A stretch of 64,000 nt of DNA from assembly GCA_965267535.1 (NCBI GenBank), contig OZ254082.1, forward strand, positions 2,728,001 to 2,792,000. The letters run 5' to 3'. A model generated the notes under the pieces. That model was not told the origin of the DNA. It searched no databases and saw only the letters and a list, made by a program, of their open reading frames with translations. This document shows positions 1 through 8,277 of this stretch, in pieces (the stretch's first letter is position 1; each line of letters begins with the position of its first letter). Source of the DNA: CAXBNB01 sp965267535 (GTDB lineage Bacteria; Bacteroidota; Bacteroidia; Cytophagales; Cyclobacteriaceae). The translations under genes and the position numbers were made by a program.

Positions 1-1
1 A

Positions 2-274
2 TTCAACCTGATTCAGCACCTTATAGGGCTGGCGCAGCACGACAAATGCCTGCCTCAGGTAAACGCTATAGCAAAATATGAACTCGGGAAACTAAGAGAT
101 GAGCTGCAAACACGGTCGGAAGGAAAAAACATGTCGGAAGAGGATAGGATTTACCTGCCCTATTTTATCGATATGATAGACAATATGGAGGAAGTAGAAT
201 CGGCAGTAGCACCCGGGATGCCCGACGGCTCCCCGATAGGCACTACATGTTTTGATCTCTATCCGGGCTTTTAG
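2..274 (+). CDS. C-terminus of a probable zinc-dependent metalloprotease (DUF4953-like), partial
   Basis: An open frame enters from the left edge and stops at 274, giving 91 codons. The end is helical (FNLIQHLIGLAQHDK, then AKYELGKLRDEL) and closes with a GMPDGSPIG-type tail. Helical C-termini ending in a PGxPIG-like tail are remembered from the large secreted zinc-dependent metalloproteases with DUF5117/DUF4953 domains, so the family assignment is an inference from the tail alone. The catalytic HExxH region would lie outside the window. The stop overlaps the stop of the convergent moeB-like gene by four bases, leaving no room for a terminator between them. Confidence 0.5.
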   Translation, partial: FNLIQHLIGLAQHDKCLPQVNAIAKYELGKLRDELQTRSEGKNMSEEDRIYLPYFIDMIDNMEEVESAVAPGMPDGSPIGTTCFDLYPGF

Positions 275-1413
275 TACTTGGCCATGTCCGGGTCTATTTC
301 GTCAGCCCAGGCCAAAATACCCCCTTCGAGGTTGTATAAGTTGTCGAAATCGTACTGCTCCAGTACCTGAATGGCATTGGCACTTCGGGCTCCACTGCGG
401 CAGTGTACCACTACTTTCACATCTTTTCGGATTTTATCTACATTGTCTTCGACTTGCCCCAGAGGAATGTGCTCTCCCCACAAGTTAGCCAAATCTCTTT
501 CGTAGCTTTCCCGTACGTCGATGAGCTGAAAATCTTCACCACTATCGCGCATCGCTTTGAGTTCTTCTACTGAAATTTGTTTTACCATTTTCTCTTCTTT
601 TTTTGGTTCTTTTAAGCCACAAAAGTATTCATAATCAATCAATTTTTCGATGACCGGTGTTTCCGGATTTCGCTTGATTTTCATCACGCGGGTATCGAAA
701 GCCAGTGCGTCAAACAAAAACAACCTGCCTGACAGAGGATCGCCTATACCTGTGAGTACTTTGATAACCTCATTGGCCTGCAGCGAGCCGACTATCCCGG
801 GCAACACCCCCAGCACTCCACCTTCAGCACAGCTGGGCACCATGCCCGGAGGGGGCGGTGTAGGAAACAGATCCCTGTAGTTGGGTCCTCTTTCGCCAGC
901 TTTATTTACATAATTAAACACCGACACCTGCCCTTCAAAGCGAAATATAGAAGCATAGACATTGGGCTTGTCGAGTAGTACGCAGGCATCATTGACCAGG
1001 TAGCGCGTAGGAAAGTTATCGGTACCGTCTGCCACCAGATCATAGTCTTTCATTATATCCAGTGCATTGTCTGCCGACAGGCGGGTATTGTACAGGTTGA
1101 ACCGGATGTGTGGATTCAGCCCCTGCAGCCGATCACGGGCAGCTTCTACTTTTGGCCTGCCCACATCTTCTACCCCAAACAAGACCTGACGCTGCAGGTT
1201 GGAATCGTCTACTACATCAAAATCCACCAAGCCGATAGTGCCCACACCTGCTGCCACCAGGTAGAGCAGCAGCGGACTGCCCAGACCTCCACTGCCTACT
1301 ACCAGTACTTTTGCCTGTTTCAGCTTGGTTTGCCCTTCTATGTTAAACTCGGGTATAATCAGGTGACGGCTGTACCGTTCCAGTTCGGCTTTGCTAAATG
1401 TGGTGTCTGACAT
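271..1413 (-). CDS. moeB: MoeB/ThiF-family adenylyltransferase with C-terminal rhodanese domain
   Basis: This E1-like enzyme adenylates the C-terminus of a ubiquitin-like sulfur carrier (MoaD or ThiS type). The fused rhodanese domain can then supply sulfur for thiocarboxylate formation. Residues 1-250 are the ThiF fold, with nucleotide-binding VVGSGGLGSP near residues 38-47, the GTDNFPTRY segment and VPSCAEGGVLGVLPG. The C-terminal 100 residues are a rhodanese domain with active loop CRSGARS (Cys338). The paired CxxC zinc motifs of E. coli MoeB are not evident. It is the last gene of a leftward operon, 41 bases after lhgO. The partner carrier (MoaD or ThiS) cannot be decided from the window. 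Confidence 0.9.
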   Translation of the reverse strand: MSDTTFSKAELERYSRHLIIPEFNIEGQTKLKQAKVLVVGSGGLGSPLLLYLVAAGVGTIGLVDFDVVDDSNLQRQVLFGVEDVGRPKVEAARDRLQGLNPHIRFNLYNTRLSADNALDIMKDYDLVADGTDNFPTRYLVNDACVLLDKPNVYASIFRFEGQVSVFNYVNKAGERGPNYRDLFPTPPPPGMVPSCAEGGVLGVLPGIVGSLQANEVIKVLTGIGDPLSGRLFLFDALAFDTRVMKIKRNPETPVIEKLIDYEYFCGLKEPKKEEKMVKQISVEELKAMRDSGEDFQLIDVRESYERDLANLWGEHIPLGQVEDNVDKIRKDVKVVVHCRSGARSANAIQVLEQYDFDNLYNLEGGILAWADEIDPDMAKY

Positions 1414-1454
1414 GGTGTAAATTTAAACGCTACAAACGAGCAGGCAAGAAGCCT

Positions 1455-2651
1455 TTACATTTTCTTCAATACTATATCGGATATGGTAGTGCCTATGGCC
1501 AGCGACGAAGTAGCCGCAGGCGATGGTGCATTGCAGACATTGACAAAATGCTGATCTTCCTGTATGCTAAAATCATCGAGCAGCCCTCCGCTGCGGTCGC
1601 AGGCCTGTGCTCTTACGCCGGCTCCTCCGGGCTCCAGGTCTGCTTCCTTTATTTCCGGGATCAGTCGCTGCAGCGCCCGGGTAAAGGCTTTTTTAGAAAA
1701 CGAGCGGTACAATTCTCCCATACCGGTCTTCCAGTATTTTTTGGCCACCTTCTGAAACCCCGGCCAGGCCAGTGTTTCCAGCAATTCGGCCATATCGATA
1801 TCCGATTTTTTGTATCCCTCCCGCTGAAACGCCAATACTGCGTTGGGGCCTGCCTCTACTCCCCCTTTCATCATGCGGGTAAAGTGTACGCCCAGAAAAG
1901 GAAAATTAGGATCCGGAACGGGGTAGATCAGGTTTTTTACTAAATGTTCGCTATTCTTTTTTAGTTGATAGTACTCTCCTCTGAAGGGTACTATCTTCAG
2001 GTCGGGTTTTGCAGGTGTCATACAGGCCACCTTATCCGAATACAGGCCTGCACAGTTTACCACCAGTTTGGTGTGATAATTTTGCTCTTGCGTAACGATA
2101 GTCCGATAATAAGCGCCCGGTAGTATGTTCACTACCTTTTGTCCATAAATCACCTCACTGCCGGCTTCTTTTAGTTTTTGCTCCAGCCGTTGAGCTACTT
2201 TCGAGTAATCTACTATACCGGTTTGGGGTACCCAGAGACCTTTCAGTCCTGCTACATGAGGCTCTTTCTCTTTCAGCTCCTCAGGCACCATGTATTTTAT
2301 GCCTTCCAGCCCATTGGCCACCCCCCGATTGTACAGGTTGTCGAGCAGGGGAAGCTCGTGCTCCTGAGTAGCTACTACTATTTTACCACACAGGTCGTAC
2401 GGTATCCCCTCTTCTTCACAAAAGGCTATCAGCTGATGGTAACCGCCTATACAGTTTTGTGCTTTGAGGCTGCCCGGCTTGTAGTACAAACCGGAGTGAA
2501 TAACCCCACTGTTGTGGCCTGTCTGATGGCGGGCAGGCCCATCTTCCTTATCGATCACCACCAGATTGGTCTGTGGCGCTTGTGATTTGATTTTCCATGC
2601 GGTGGCCAGTCCTACTATACCGGCACCTATTACGATTACATCTTTAGCCAT
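1455..2651 (-). CDS. lhgO: L-2-hydroxyglutarate oxidase (FAD-dependent)
   Basis: It oxidises L-2-hydroxyglutarate to 2-oxoglutarate, a metabolite-repair and lysine-catabolism step, with electrons passed to the quinone pool in characterised LhgO. The 398-residue protein is full length. The N-terminal Rossmann FAD motif is VIGAGIVGLATA (about 7-18), followed by the family block HQTGHNSGVIHSGLYYKPGS and, near the C-terminus, GGAGVRAQACDRSGG. Its start overlaps the end of the upstream acetyltransferase gene by eight bases, and it is followed after 41 bases by the moeB-like gene, so the three are probably co-transcribed. A general D-amino-acid-oxidase-like enzyme is the alternative, but the HNSGVIHSG block favours LhgO. 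Confidence 0.92.
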   Translation of the reverse strand: MAKDVIVIGAGIVGLATAWKIKSQAPQTNLVVIDKEDGPARHQTGHNSGVIHSGLYYKPGSLKAQNCIGGYHQLIAFCEEEGIPYDLCGKIVVATQEHELPLLDNLYNRGVANGLEGIKYMVPEELKEKEPHVAGLKGLWVPQTGIVDYSKVAQRLEQKLKEAGSEVIYGQKVVNILPGAYYRTIVTQEQNYHTKLVVNCAGLYSDKVACMTPAKPDLKIVPFRGEYYQLKKNSEHLVKNLIYPVPDPNFPFLGVHFTRMMKGGVEAGPNAVLAFQREGYKKSDIDMAELLETLAWPGFQKVAKKYWKTGMGELYRSFSKKAFTRALQRLIPEIKEADLEPGGAGVRAQACDRSGGLLDDFSIQEDQHFVNVCNAPSPAATSSLAIGTTISDIVLKKM

Positions 2652-3219
2652 CTGCTTTTATAATTTTTCTTTCTGTTCCTGCCGTTTGGTCTGTTTTGTA
2701 GTACACACAGGGCTGTAATTCGGGGCTATCCTTCAACATAGGATGTAAAAACTCGCCTTGCTGCTGCATACCCAATTTGCGCATCACATGGATAGAGGGC
2801 GTATTTGCCTGTGGACAAAAGGCATAGACTTCTTTCAGGTTTAGCTTCTGAAAGGCATATACCAAACAGCGACCGGCTCCTTCGGTAGCAAAGCCTTGCC
2901 CCCAATGCTGGCCAGCCAGCCGCCAGCCAATATCTACGCAAGGTGTAAAGTCAGCTTCAAAATCCTGCTGCGACAAGCCTATAAAGCCGATAAACGCCGA
3001 AGTATCCAATCGATCTACCGCGAAATAGCAAAAGTTTTTTTGTTCATATTGCCTTTGCATGCGCTCCATAAACGCTTGCGTATCTGTACGGGATACTTTC
3101 TGTGGAAAAAAAGCCATCACCCGGTCGTCGGCATTGAGTGCAGCCATAGCCGACAGGTCTGCATCCTGCCACAGACGAAAACCCAATCGCTCGGAAGTAA
3201 AAATATACGAATGCTCCAA
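2644..3219 (-). CDS. GNAT-family N-acetyltransferase (RimJ/RimL type)
   Basis: This cytoplasmic GNAT-fold acyltransferase most resembles the RimJ/RimL-like branch that acetylates ribosomal proteins or small amines. The substrate is unknown. The core starts at TSERLGFRLWQDADL and includes the acetyl-CoA loop QHWGQGFATEG and the NTPSIHVMRKLGM segment. I chose the TTG start at 3219 because the ATG at 3304-3306 would add an unrelated 29-residue tail containing a likely -7 promoter box at 3253-3260. That start remains possible. The 3' end overlaps lhgO by eight bases, making it the first gene of the operon. Confidence 0.85.
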   Translation of the reverse strand: MEHSYIFTSERLGFRLWQDADLSAMAALNADDRVMAFFPQKVSRTDTQAFMERMQRQYEQKNFCYFAVDRLDTSAFIGFIGLSQQDFEADFTPCVDIGWRLAGQHWGQGFATEGAGRCLVYAFQKLNLKEVYAFCPQANTPSIHVMRKLGMQQQGEFLHPMLKDSPELQPCVYYKTDQTAGTERKIIKADG

Positions 3220-3252
3220 AACCTGCCTGACTCTAGTGTGAAACGCTGGGCG

Positions 3253-3260
3253 CGAAGATA
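3253..3260 (-). promoter_or_regulatory. Probable -7 promoter element of the GNAT-lhgO-moeB operon
   Basis: On the minus strand this reads TATCTTCG, preceded by T and followed by CGC. The same TTA(A/T)CTTCG block lies shortly upstream of the FKBP, GH92 and aminotransferase genes in this window. It resembles the Bacteroidota -7 consensus TAnnTTTG with one substitution. No clear -33 partner was found. It supports the internal TTG start at 3219. Confidence 0.35.
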
Positions 3261-3340
3261 ACAAACAGAATGATGGAGGGAAAAAACTCCCTAACAATAA
3301 AACCATTTATCTGCCTTTGTTTTCCGCAGCTGCTTATCTG

Positions 3341-3382
3341 TTTTTATAAGTACTTATAGTCGACTGTAAGTACTTATAAAAA
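3341..3382. promoter_or_regulatory. 42-bp near-perfect palindrome made of two tandem smaller palindromes
   Basis: The 42 bases read almost the same on both strands, with one mismatched pair (positions 3357 and 3366). Inside are two copies of TATAAGTACTTATA, at 3345-3358 (perfect palindrome) and 3365-3378 (one base different), with centres 20 bp apart, or two helical turns. That spacing is typical of a double operator bound on one DNA face. It lies between the GNAT operon and mcrBC, at the left edge of the AT-rich island. A terminator or cruciform is possible but the stem is AT-only at its ends. No cognate regulator is adjacent. Confidence 0.6.
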
Positions 3383-3528
3383 GGGTTAGTGAGCATCAAT
3401 TCTTATATTTAACCAAGTAATAATTTTCTTTCGGCATTATTAAAAAAAACCAATATTCAGCGCATCGTTGCTATATAGTCACATGACCACAATAAACTAC
3501 AGATCACTTGATCAGCAAATCTAAGACA

Positions 3529-3606
3529 GGTATATTTGAAAGGTAGATAAGCGACATATGTTGCTTACATTATTGTTAGCACCAATTCCTAGACTTAGAA
3601 GAAATG
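3529..3606 (+). repeat. Cassette leader repeat, copy 1 (upstream of mcrB)
   Basis: It aligns with 9260-9343 over its whole length with a few small gaps. Shared parts are GGTATATTTGA at the start, a 20-bp identical near-palindrome (3548-3567), TTATTGTTAGC (3570-3580) and AGAAGAAAT just before the coding start. The near-palindrome can fold as a hairpin. The trailing GTTAGC resembles the R' core of an attC or attI site. In this copy the repeat ends exactly at the ATG of mcrB. Confidence 0.7.
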
Positions 3607-5955
3607 GACATCAAATTTTACATTCAACAATATGATATTCCATTTGACAAACTAAAAGCTGATTACAAAGCAGATTTTGATTCATTATTTGAAAAAGAAA
3701 AAGTTTGGCTCGGTAACTTGGAGGACAAGACTCACCTATTGAAAAATGACGACAATGAAAAAGTCATTAAAGTGGTTATTGAAAAACTCAAAAGCGGTCA
3801 AGATTTTAAAGAATCAGATACTGAAAGTTTATCAATTTTCACAAGTCAAATCAACCTAATTGTAAGCATTGCAAACCGAATTAACAATTTCAAAGAAGGA
3901 ACAGCAATAAATGGATCAGAATTAAAACTGATTGACCTATTTAATGCTATTAAAAACTCCACTGACTTTAGAAGTTTCAAATTTTCGCTAAATCAAAACC
4001 TCGACAACTTTCTTCCGCATTTATATTCTGTTATAAAACATTGTCAGGATCCGAATGAATATCCAATCTATTATAAATATTGGAAGAATATAATGAGAGA
4101 AGTCCTCACTAAAGAGGATGATTATGATGAAATGTCATCGTTTTACAGAACATTCCCTACTCCAAATCGCCATCTAAACTTCGCCACTTATTTTGGAACA
4201 ATTGGAATTCAAATAGCGAAAAACATATCGACAAGTGGAATTGATCTGAATAAGGAATCAAAAGATTACAAGTATCTCACTAAGAAAGTAATTAATGTCG
4301 AGAGATATCGATCAATACTTGACGAACACTTAGAAAATGACTCTCATTACTACTTAGTTGGCGCTTATTGGGATGGGTCAAATCCTGCCGACCAGACTCA
4401 AAGATTTATTGAGAATGGAATATGGGAGAATGGATACGATGACAAATTTATTGACGATGTGATTTCTGTTACTGAGGGAAGTAAAATTGCAATAAAAGCC
4501 GCCTATACAAGAGAGAAAACAAAGTCCGTAATGGCAATTAAAGCCAGAGGAATTGTAACTAAGAACTATACGGATGGCAAAAGACTTGAGATTAACTGGG
4601 AACAAGATTTCGATCCGTTTGAAGTTGATTTCTCTGGTGGCTACTGGGCAACTATAAAGGAAGTAACAAATCAAGACCATATTAACTCCATTTGGTTTCC
4701 AGATCAGAACAATAATTCTTCGATGAATTCTAAAAAGATGTCTGACATGAATTTTCCTCTAAATACAATCTTATACGGCCCTCCAGGTACTGGCAAAACC
4801 TATAATACTATTCTAAGAGCTGCCGAAATCATTAAAGATCAAAAAATCTCATCTTACGATGAAGCGTTGACGATTTTCCGATCAAATCTTCATGACCAAA
4901 TTGAATTTATTACGTTCCACCAGAACTATAGCTATGAGGACTTTATACAAGGATTAAGGCCTGAAACTGACAATAAATCATCACTCTTATTCGAAAAGAA
5001 AGATGGTGTATTTAAAAAGATTGCTGACAAGGCTTTAGAGAATTTGAGGTTATCAGAAAAAGCTCCCGATGAATTATCCAGCGAAGCGTTGTTCGATAGA
5101 GCCTTAGAAATATTTTCAGAGAAGGTACTTGAAAGCGAAGAAAATTATAAAATTAACGACACTGCCTACATTTTTGAGATTGAGGAAGATGCATTCAGAT
5201 ATACAGGTGATAAATGGACTAACCACACCAATGGTTTGAGAATGAAATTTACAGATCTCAAAGAATTTTACAGAAATGATGTCAAGAGCAGAAAAGACGT
5301 CAAAAAGCTCACCACAATATCTGGTTTGGCTAATCAGCACGCAACATATTATTTTCTGGTCTACTCGCATGTCCTTGATTGTCTCCCAGATAATGTAGAG
5401 CAGCCTCAGAGTGTAGTCAGAAAAAACTTTGTTCTAATAATTGATGAAATAAACCGCGCAAATATCTCAAGAGTATTCGGAGAACTAATTACCCTGATTG
5501 AACCTGACAAGAGATCACACGGAACTATACCAATGGAAACAAAGCTGCCGTCAGGAGACATTTTTAAGGTACCCTCAAACTTGTACATTGTCGGTACCAT
5601 GAATACAGCAGACAAGTCAATTGCCTTACTTGATATTGCTTTACGAAGAAGATTTGAATTCGAATCTATGTATCCAAAATATGATATTGATGGACAAGAA
5701 ATATATGACGTTGAGATACTGAAGAAAATTAACCAGCAGATTATTAAATCCAAGGGTCATGATTTTCAAATAGGACATGCCTATTTTATGGGAGAAAATA
5801 AGGATTTGGTTCAGCGAATGAATAAAAATGTCATTCCTCTTCTGCTTGAATATTACATGAATGATGAAAAGGAAGTTAGAGGAATTCTTCAATCAGCTGG
5901 CCTGACCATCGAAGATGACTCTTGGCCAATTAGAATAAGCGGACTGAGTGATTAA
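3604..5955 (+). CDS. mcrB: McrB-like AAA+ GTPase/ATPase subunit of a type IV (McrBC) restriction system
   Basis: This motor and DNA-recognition subunit would recognise modified or foreign DNA and translocate it so that McrC can cut. It has 783 residues. Residues 1-235 are an unassigned helical region. Residues 245-355 (YYLVGAYWDG, QTQRFIENGIWENGY, GSKIAIKA) look like a PUA/EVE-type modified-base reader. The McrB AAA+ domain follows, with Walker A GPPGTGKT (392-399), Walker B VLIIDEINR (610-618), the McrB signature GTMNTADKS (664-672) and sensor arginines RRRF (681-684). It overlaps mcrC by eight bases. The ATG lies at the end of the leader repeat. The EVE assignment is an inference and decides specificity. 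Confidence 0.92.
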   Translation: MDIKFYIQQYDIPFDKLKADYKADFDSLFEKEKVWLGNLEDKTHLLKNDDNEKVIKVVIEKLKSGQDFKESDTESLSIFTSQINLIVSIANRINNFKEGTAINGSELKLIDLFNAIKNSTDFRSFKFSLNQNLDNFLPHLYSVIKHCQDPNEYPIYYKYWKNIMREVLTKEDDYDEMSSFYRTFPTPNRHLNFATYFGTIGIQIAKNISTSGIDLNKESKDYKYLTKKVINVERYRSILDEHLENDSHYYLVGAYWDGSNPADQTQRFIENGIWENGYDDKFIDDVISVTEGSKIAIKAAYTREKTKSVMAIKARGIVTKNYTDGKRLEINWEQDFDPFEVDFSGGYWATIKEVTNQDHINSIWFPDQNNNSSMNSKKMSDMNFPLNTILYGPPGTGKTYNTILRAAEIIKDQKISSYDEALTIFRSNLHDQIEFITFHQNYSYEDFIQGLRPETDNKSSLLFEKKDGVFKKIADKALENLRLSEKAPDELSSEALFDRALEIFSEKVLESEENYKINDTAYIFEIEEDAFRYTGDKWTNHTNGLRMKFTDLKEFYRNDVKSRKDVKKLTTISGLANQHATYYFLVYSHVLDCLPDNVEQPQSVVRKNFVLIIDEINRANISRVFGELITLIEPDKRSHGTIPMETKLPSGDIFKVPSNLYIVGTMNTADKSIALLDIALRRRFEFESMYPKYDIDGQEIYDVEILKKINQQIIKSKGHDFQIGHAYFMGENKDLVQRMNKNVIPLLLEYYMNDEKEVRGILQSAGLTIEDDSWPIRISGLSD

Positions 5956-7330
5956 TCTTTTTGAATATCAGAACAAAGTTCCTTACCATGACTCCTTAGA
6001 AGGCCTAGAGAGTTTCCTTGATGATATCTGGAATAATAGAGAATTGTCATCGTACTTTTTAGAAAGTGAGGAAGAAAGAATTGAATCGCAACGATTTCTT
6101 CAAATCATCCATAAATCGAAGGAGCTAAAATCCAACAAATATGTAGGCGTAATTCATTATCAAGGTCAGAAGATTAACCTCCTACCTAAAATCTTCTTTG
6201 AAAAGGAAAGAGAATACTCCACTAACGAGGTTTCTCAAATTCAAAATCACATTCTTTGGTGGTTGAGCTATTGTCGAAAAATTAAATTCCCGAACTATCA
6301 AACATCATTAGGTAACGCAAAAAGTGATTTTTTTGAAGTGCTTATTTATCTATTTTCTAAATACACATGTCAACTATTAAGTTCCTCTATCTATCAACAA
6401 TACGAGGAGGTTAATCGCGAATTGCCTTTTATAAAAGGAAGTCTTAATTCAAGTCAATACATCAAAGAAAATCTAAGTAAGGGCAGATGGCACAAACTAA
6501 ATTGTAACTATGACGCTTTTGTCTTCGATAATGAATTCAACCGAATCATTAAATATGTAACAACGCTGTTATTTAATGCAACAAAAAATCAGGATAACAA
6601 GAAAAATCTCAGGGAAATCCTATTCATTTTTGACGAAGTAACTGATGAGCGAGCTACTGCAGAGCAATGTTCAAGAATCTCATTCAATCCAATGTTTGGT
6701 GAATATGAAACAGTTCGTGACTATTGTGAATTGTTCTTAAGTAACTGCATTTCATTTGACTATAAAAATGACCTTAAGCTATTCGCCTTTCTCCTACCAA
6801 TGGAATATGTATTTGAAGATTTTATCTATGGATTCATTGAAAAGGAACTTGATGAAATAACAGCTAAATCTCAAAGGAGTGATACTTATTTAGATGAATC
6901 AAAATCATTCAACTTGAAACCCGACCTTTGGTTAAAAACGCCTACCAAATCACTAATTGCTGACACGAAATACAAAATTGTATACAGTGACGAAACAGAT
7001 CCTAAAAAAGGAATTTCACAAAGTGATTTGTACCAAATGTTGGCATACGCTGTAAGGTTTAAAATTGACGAAATTCTGCTTTTCTATCCTAACACCGTAT
7101 TGAATTATCAACATGAAGTAATGACCCTAAAAATAAAGGATGCATTGGCTGATAATAGAGAAATCAAGATTAATGCTTTTCAACTTCCAATCATCAATAC
7201 TGACCTTTTAACTCTTAAACTCGATTTGAAAGAGGATTTAAGAGAAATGTTTAAGAGTACAAGGGAAAATTTGAAAACAAAAATCAAGAAAATACTGTTG
7301 CCAACACAGCATATAGCTTATGGCGGGTGA
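5948..7330 (+). CDS. mcrC: McrC-like nuclease subunit of the McrBC restriction system
   Basis: This is the endonuclease subunit that stimulates and cleaves with McrB. The 460-residue protein has an N-terminal McrB-interaction region and a C-terminal PD-(D/E)xK nuclease with LKPDLWL (Pro325-Asp326) and IADTKYK (Asp339, Lys341). The catalytic residues are intact. The GTG start at 5948 lies inside the end of mcrB, so translation is probably coupled. The last nine residues (PTQHIAYGG) and the stop are encoded by the left arm of the attC-like site at 7300-7428, so the gene was apparently fitted to its recombination site, as seen with some integron cassettes. Confidence 0.92.
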   Translation: MINLFEYQNKVPYHDSLEGLESFLDDIWNNRELSSYFLESEEERIESQRFLQIIHKSKELKSNKYVGVIHYQGQKINLLPKIFFEKEREYSTNEVSQIQNHILWWLSYCRKIKFPNYQTSLGNAKSDFFEVLIYLFSKYTCQLLSSSIYQQYEEVNRELPFIKGSLNSSQYIKENLSKGRWHKLNCNYDAFVFDNEFNRIIKYVTTLLFNATKNQDNKKNLREILFIFDEVTDERATAEQCSRISFNPMFGEYETVRDYCELFLSNCISFDYKNDLKLFAFLLPMEYVFEDFIYGFIEKELDEITAKSQRSDTYLDESKSFNLKPDLWLKTPTKSLIADTKYKIVYSDETDPKKGISQSDLYQMLAYAVRFKIDEILLFYPNTVLNYQHEVMTLKIKDALADNREIKINAFQLPIINTDLLTLKLDLKEDLREMFKSTRENLKTKIKKILLPTQHIAYGG

Positions 7331-7428
7331 ACGGCTGCCAGCAAGGTTTTCGCTCCATAGCCAACTTTGGTCTCGGGGGACAGAACAGTGCTTCGAATCC
7401 GCCACAAGCCATATGCAAACCGTTGGGC
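7300..7428 (+). repeat. attC-like recombination site 1
   Basis: The left core GCCAAC (7300-7305) and right core GTTGGGC (7422-7428, a perfect GTTRRRY) bracket an 18-bp imperfect inverted repeat: 7309-7326 pairs with 7399-7416. The only two mismatches are A-C on the top strand, which become G-T wobbles on the bottom strand, the strand that folds during integron recombination. A 72-base loop separates the arms. The mcrC stop lies in the left arm. This order of R'', L'', variable loop, L' and R' is that of an integron attC. A Bacteroidota repeat of another kind is the main alternative. Confidence 0.6.
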
Positions 7429-7450
7429 AGAATTATCGCTCGTAGAAAAT

Positions 7451-7942
7451 ATGCAGGAACTTGATCATAATACAACCTCAGAAACTAATGGTAAACCAAT
7501 CGGTGGTTGGCTGTGGGTAATTATGGTCGTCATAATTGCCAGTGGATTTCAAATTTTGATAAGTATCGTAACAACAATGAACGAGCTACTTGCTGACGAT
7601 TGGAGTCAATATATTGTGACAGACGATGAACTTCTTCGAACTAGGGTTAACATCTATGCCTACTTAATTGTATCAATGACAATTGGACTAGGAATCGTTA
7701 TATGGAGTCTTGTCAACTTCTTCACACGGAAGAAGAGATTTCCTGCTATTTTTCTCGGTTTACTCGGATATTTCATCTTAACCGAAGTTTTAAGAATCTA
7801 TTTTCTTGACTACTACGCAACCCTAACCGACCAAGACGCTAGCAACATTCAAAGTGGTTTAGCTAAAACTGGAATTGTTGCAATTCTAGCTGGTCTGTAT
7901 CTGAACAAAGGAAAACGGCCAAATCAAACCTTTGTGAACTAA
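7451..7942 (+). CDS. DUF2569-like multi-pass membrane protein
   Basis: An inner-membrane protein of unknown function, 163 residues. It opens with a polar N-terminus (MQELDHNTTSETNG) followed by GGWLWVIMVVIIASG, the segment that marks DUF2569-type proteins. Four hydrophobic segments are visible, at about 20-40, 75-97, 105-127 and 138-152. I chose the ATG at 7451 because upstream in-frame codons lie within the attC-like site. It is a single-gene unit directly behind attC-like site 1, which fits a cassette. No function can be given. Confidence 0.75.
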   Translation: MQELDHNTTSETNGKPIGGWLWVIMVVIIASGFQILISIVTTMNELLADDWSQYIVTDDELLRTRVNIYAYLIVSMTIGLGIVIWSLVNFFTRKKRFPAIFLGLLGYFILTEVLRIYFLDYYATLTDQDASNIQSGLAKTGIVAILAGLYLNKGKRPNQTFVN

Positions 7943-8277
7943 AACTCTGCCCAACAATCGCTAGCACGAATACGCCAAACTGCCACTTTACAAACTTTAG
8001 TGCGAACATCACCATGAATCAGCCGCTGGGAAAGATCAGTGCTTCCTACTTTGCGCATCTCGCAGGATTTTTCTCTTTCTAAAGCCAGTGCATGCTACAA
8101 ACTTTGGAAGCACCGGCAAATTCACTAGTTCTATCGGATTCTTGCCAAGCTCTGGGCTCACTCCTACCACATTGGCTGATGTAATTTTATAGGGATGATG
8201 CAACCCTTCGTATCTCTTTATGCATCTGCATGTTGAGTGTTTATTTTTCAACACCAATGTAACCAAAACTTACACAG
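7943..8277 (+). other. Gene-free stretch with a possible degenerate attC left half
   Basis: Immediately after the DUF2569 stop comes TGCCCAACAATCGC (7948-7961). It looks like the RYYYAAC core and first arm of an attC site, but no complementary right arm or GTTRRRY core is found within the next 300 bases. The rest shows no convincing gene. A 76-codon minus-strand frame at 8036-8266 has no recognisable features. The stretch may be a decayed cassette junction. Confidence 0.3.

Noticed and set aside
8036..8266. 76-residue minus-strand gene in the island
   Set aside because: No family, opposite to all island genes and low coding character; treated as non-coding.
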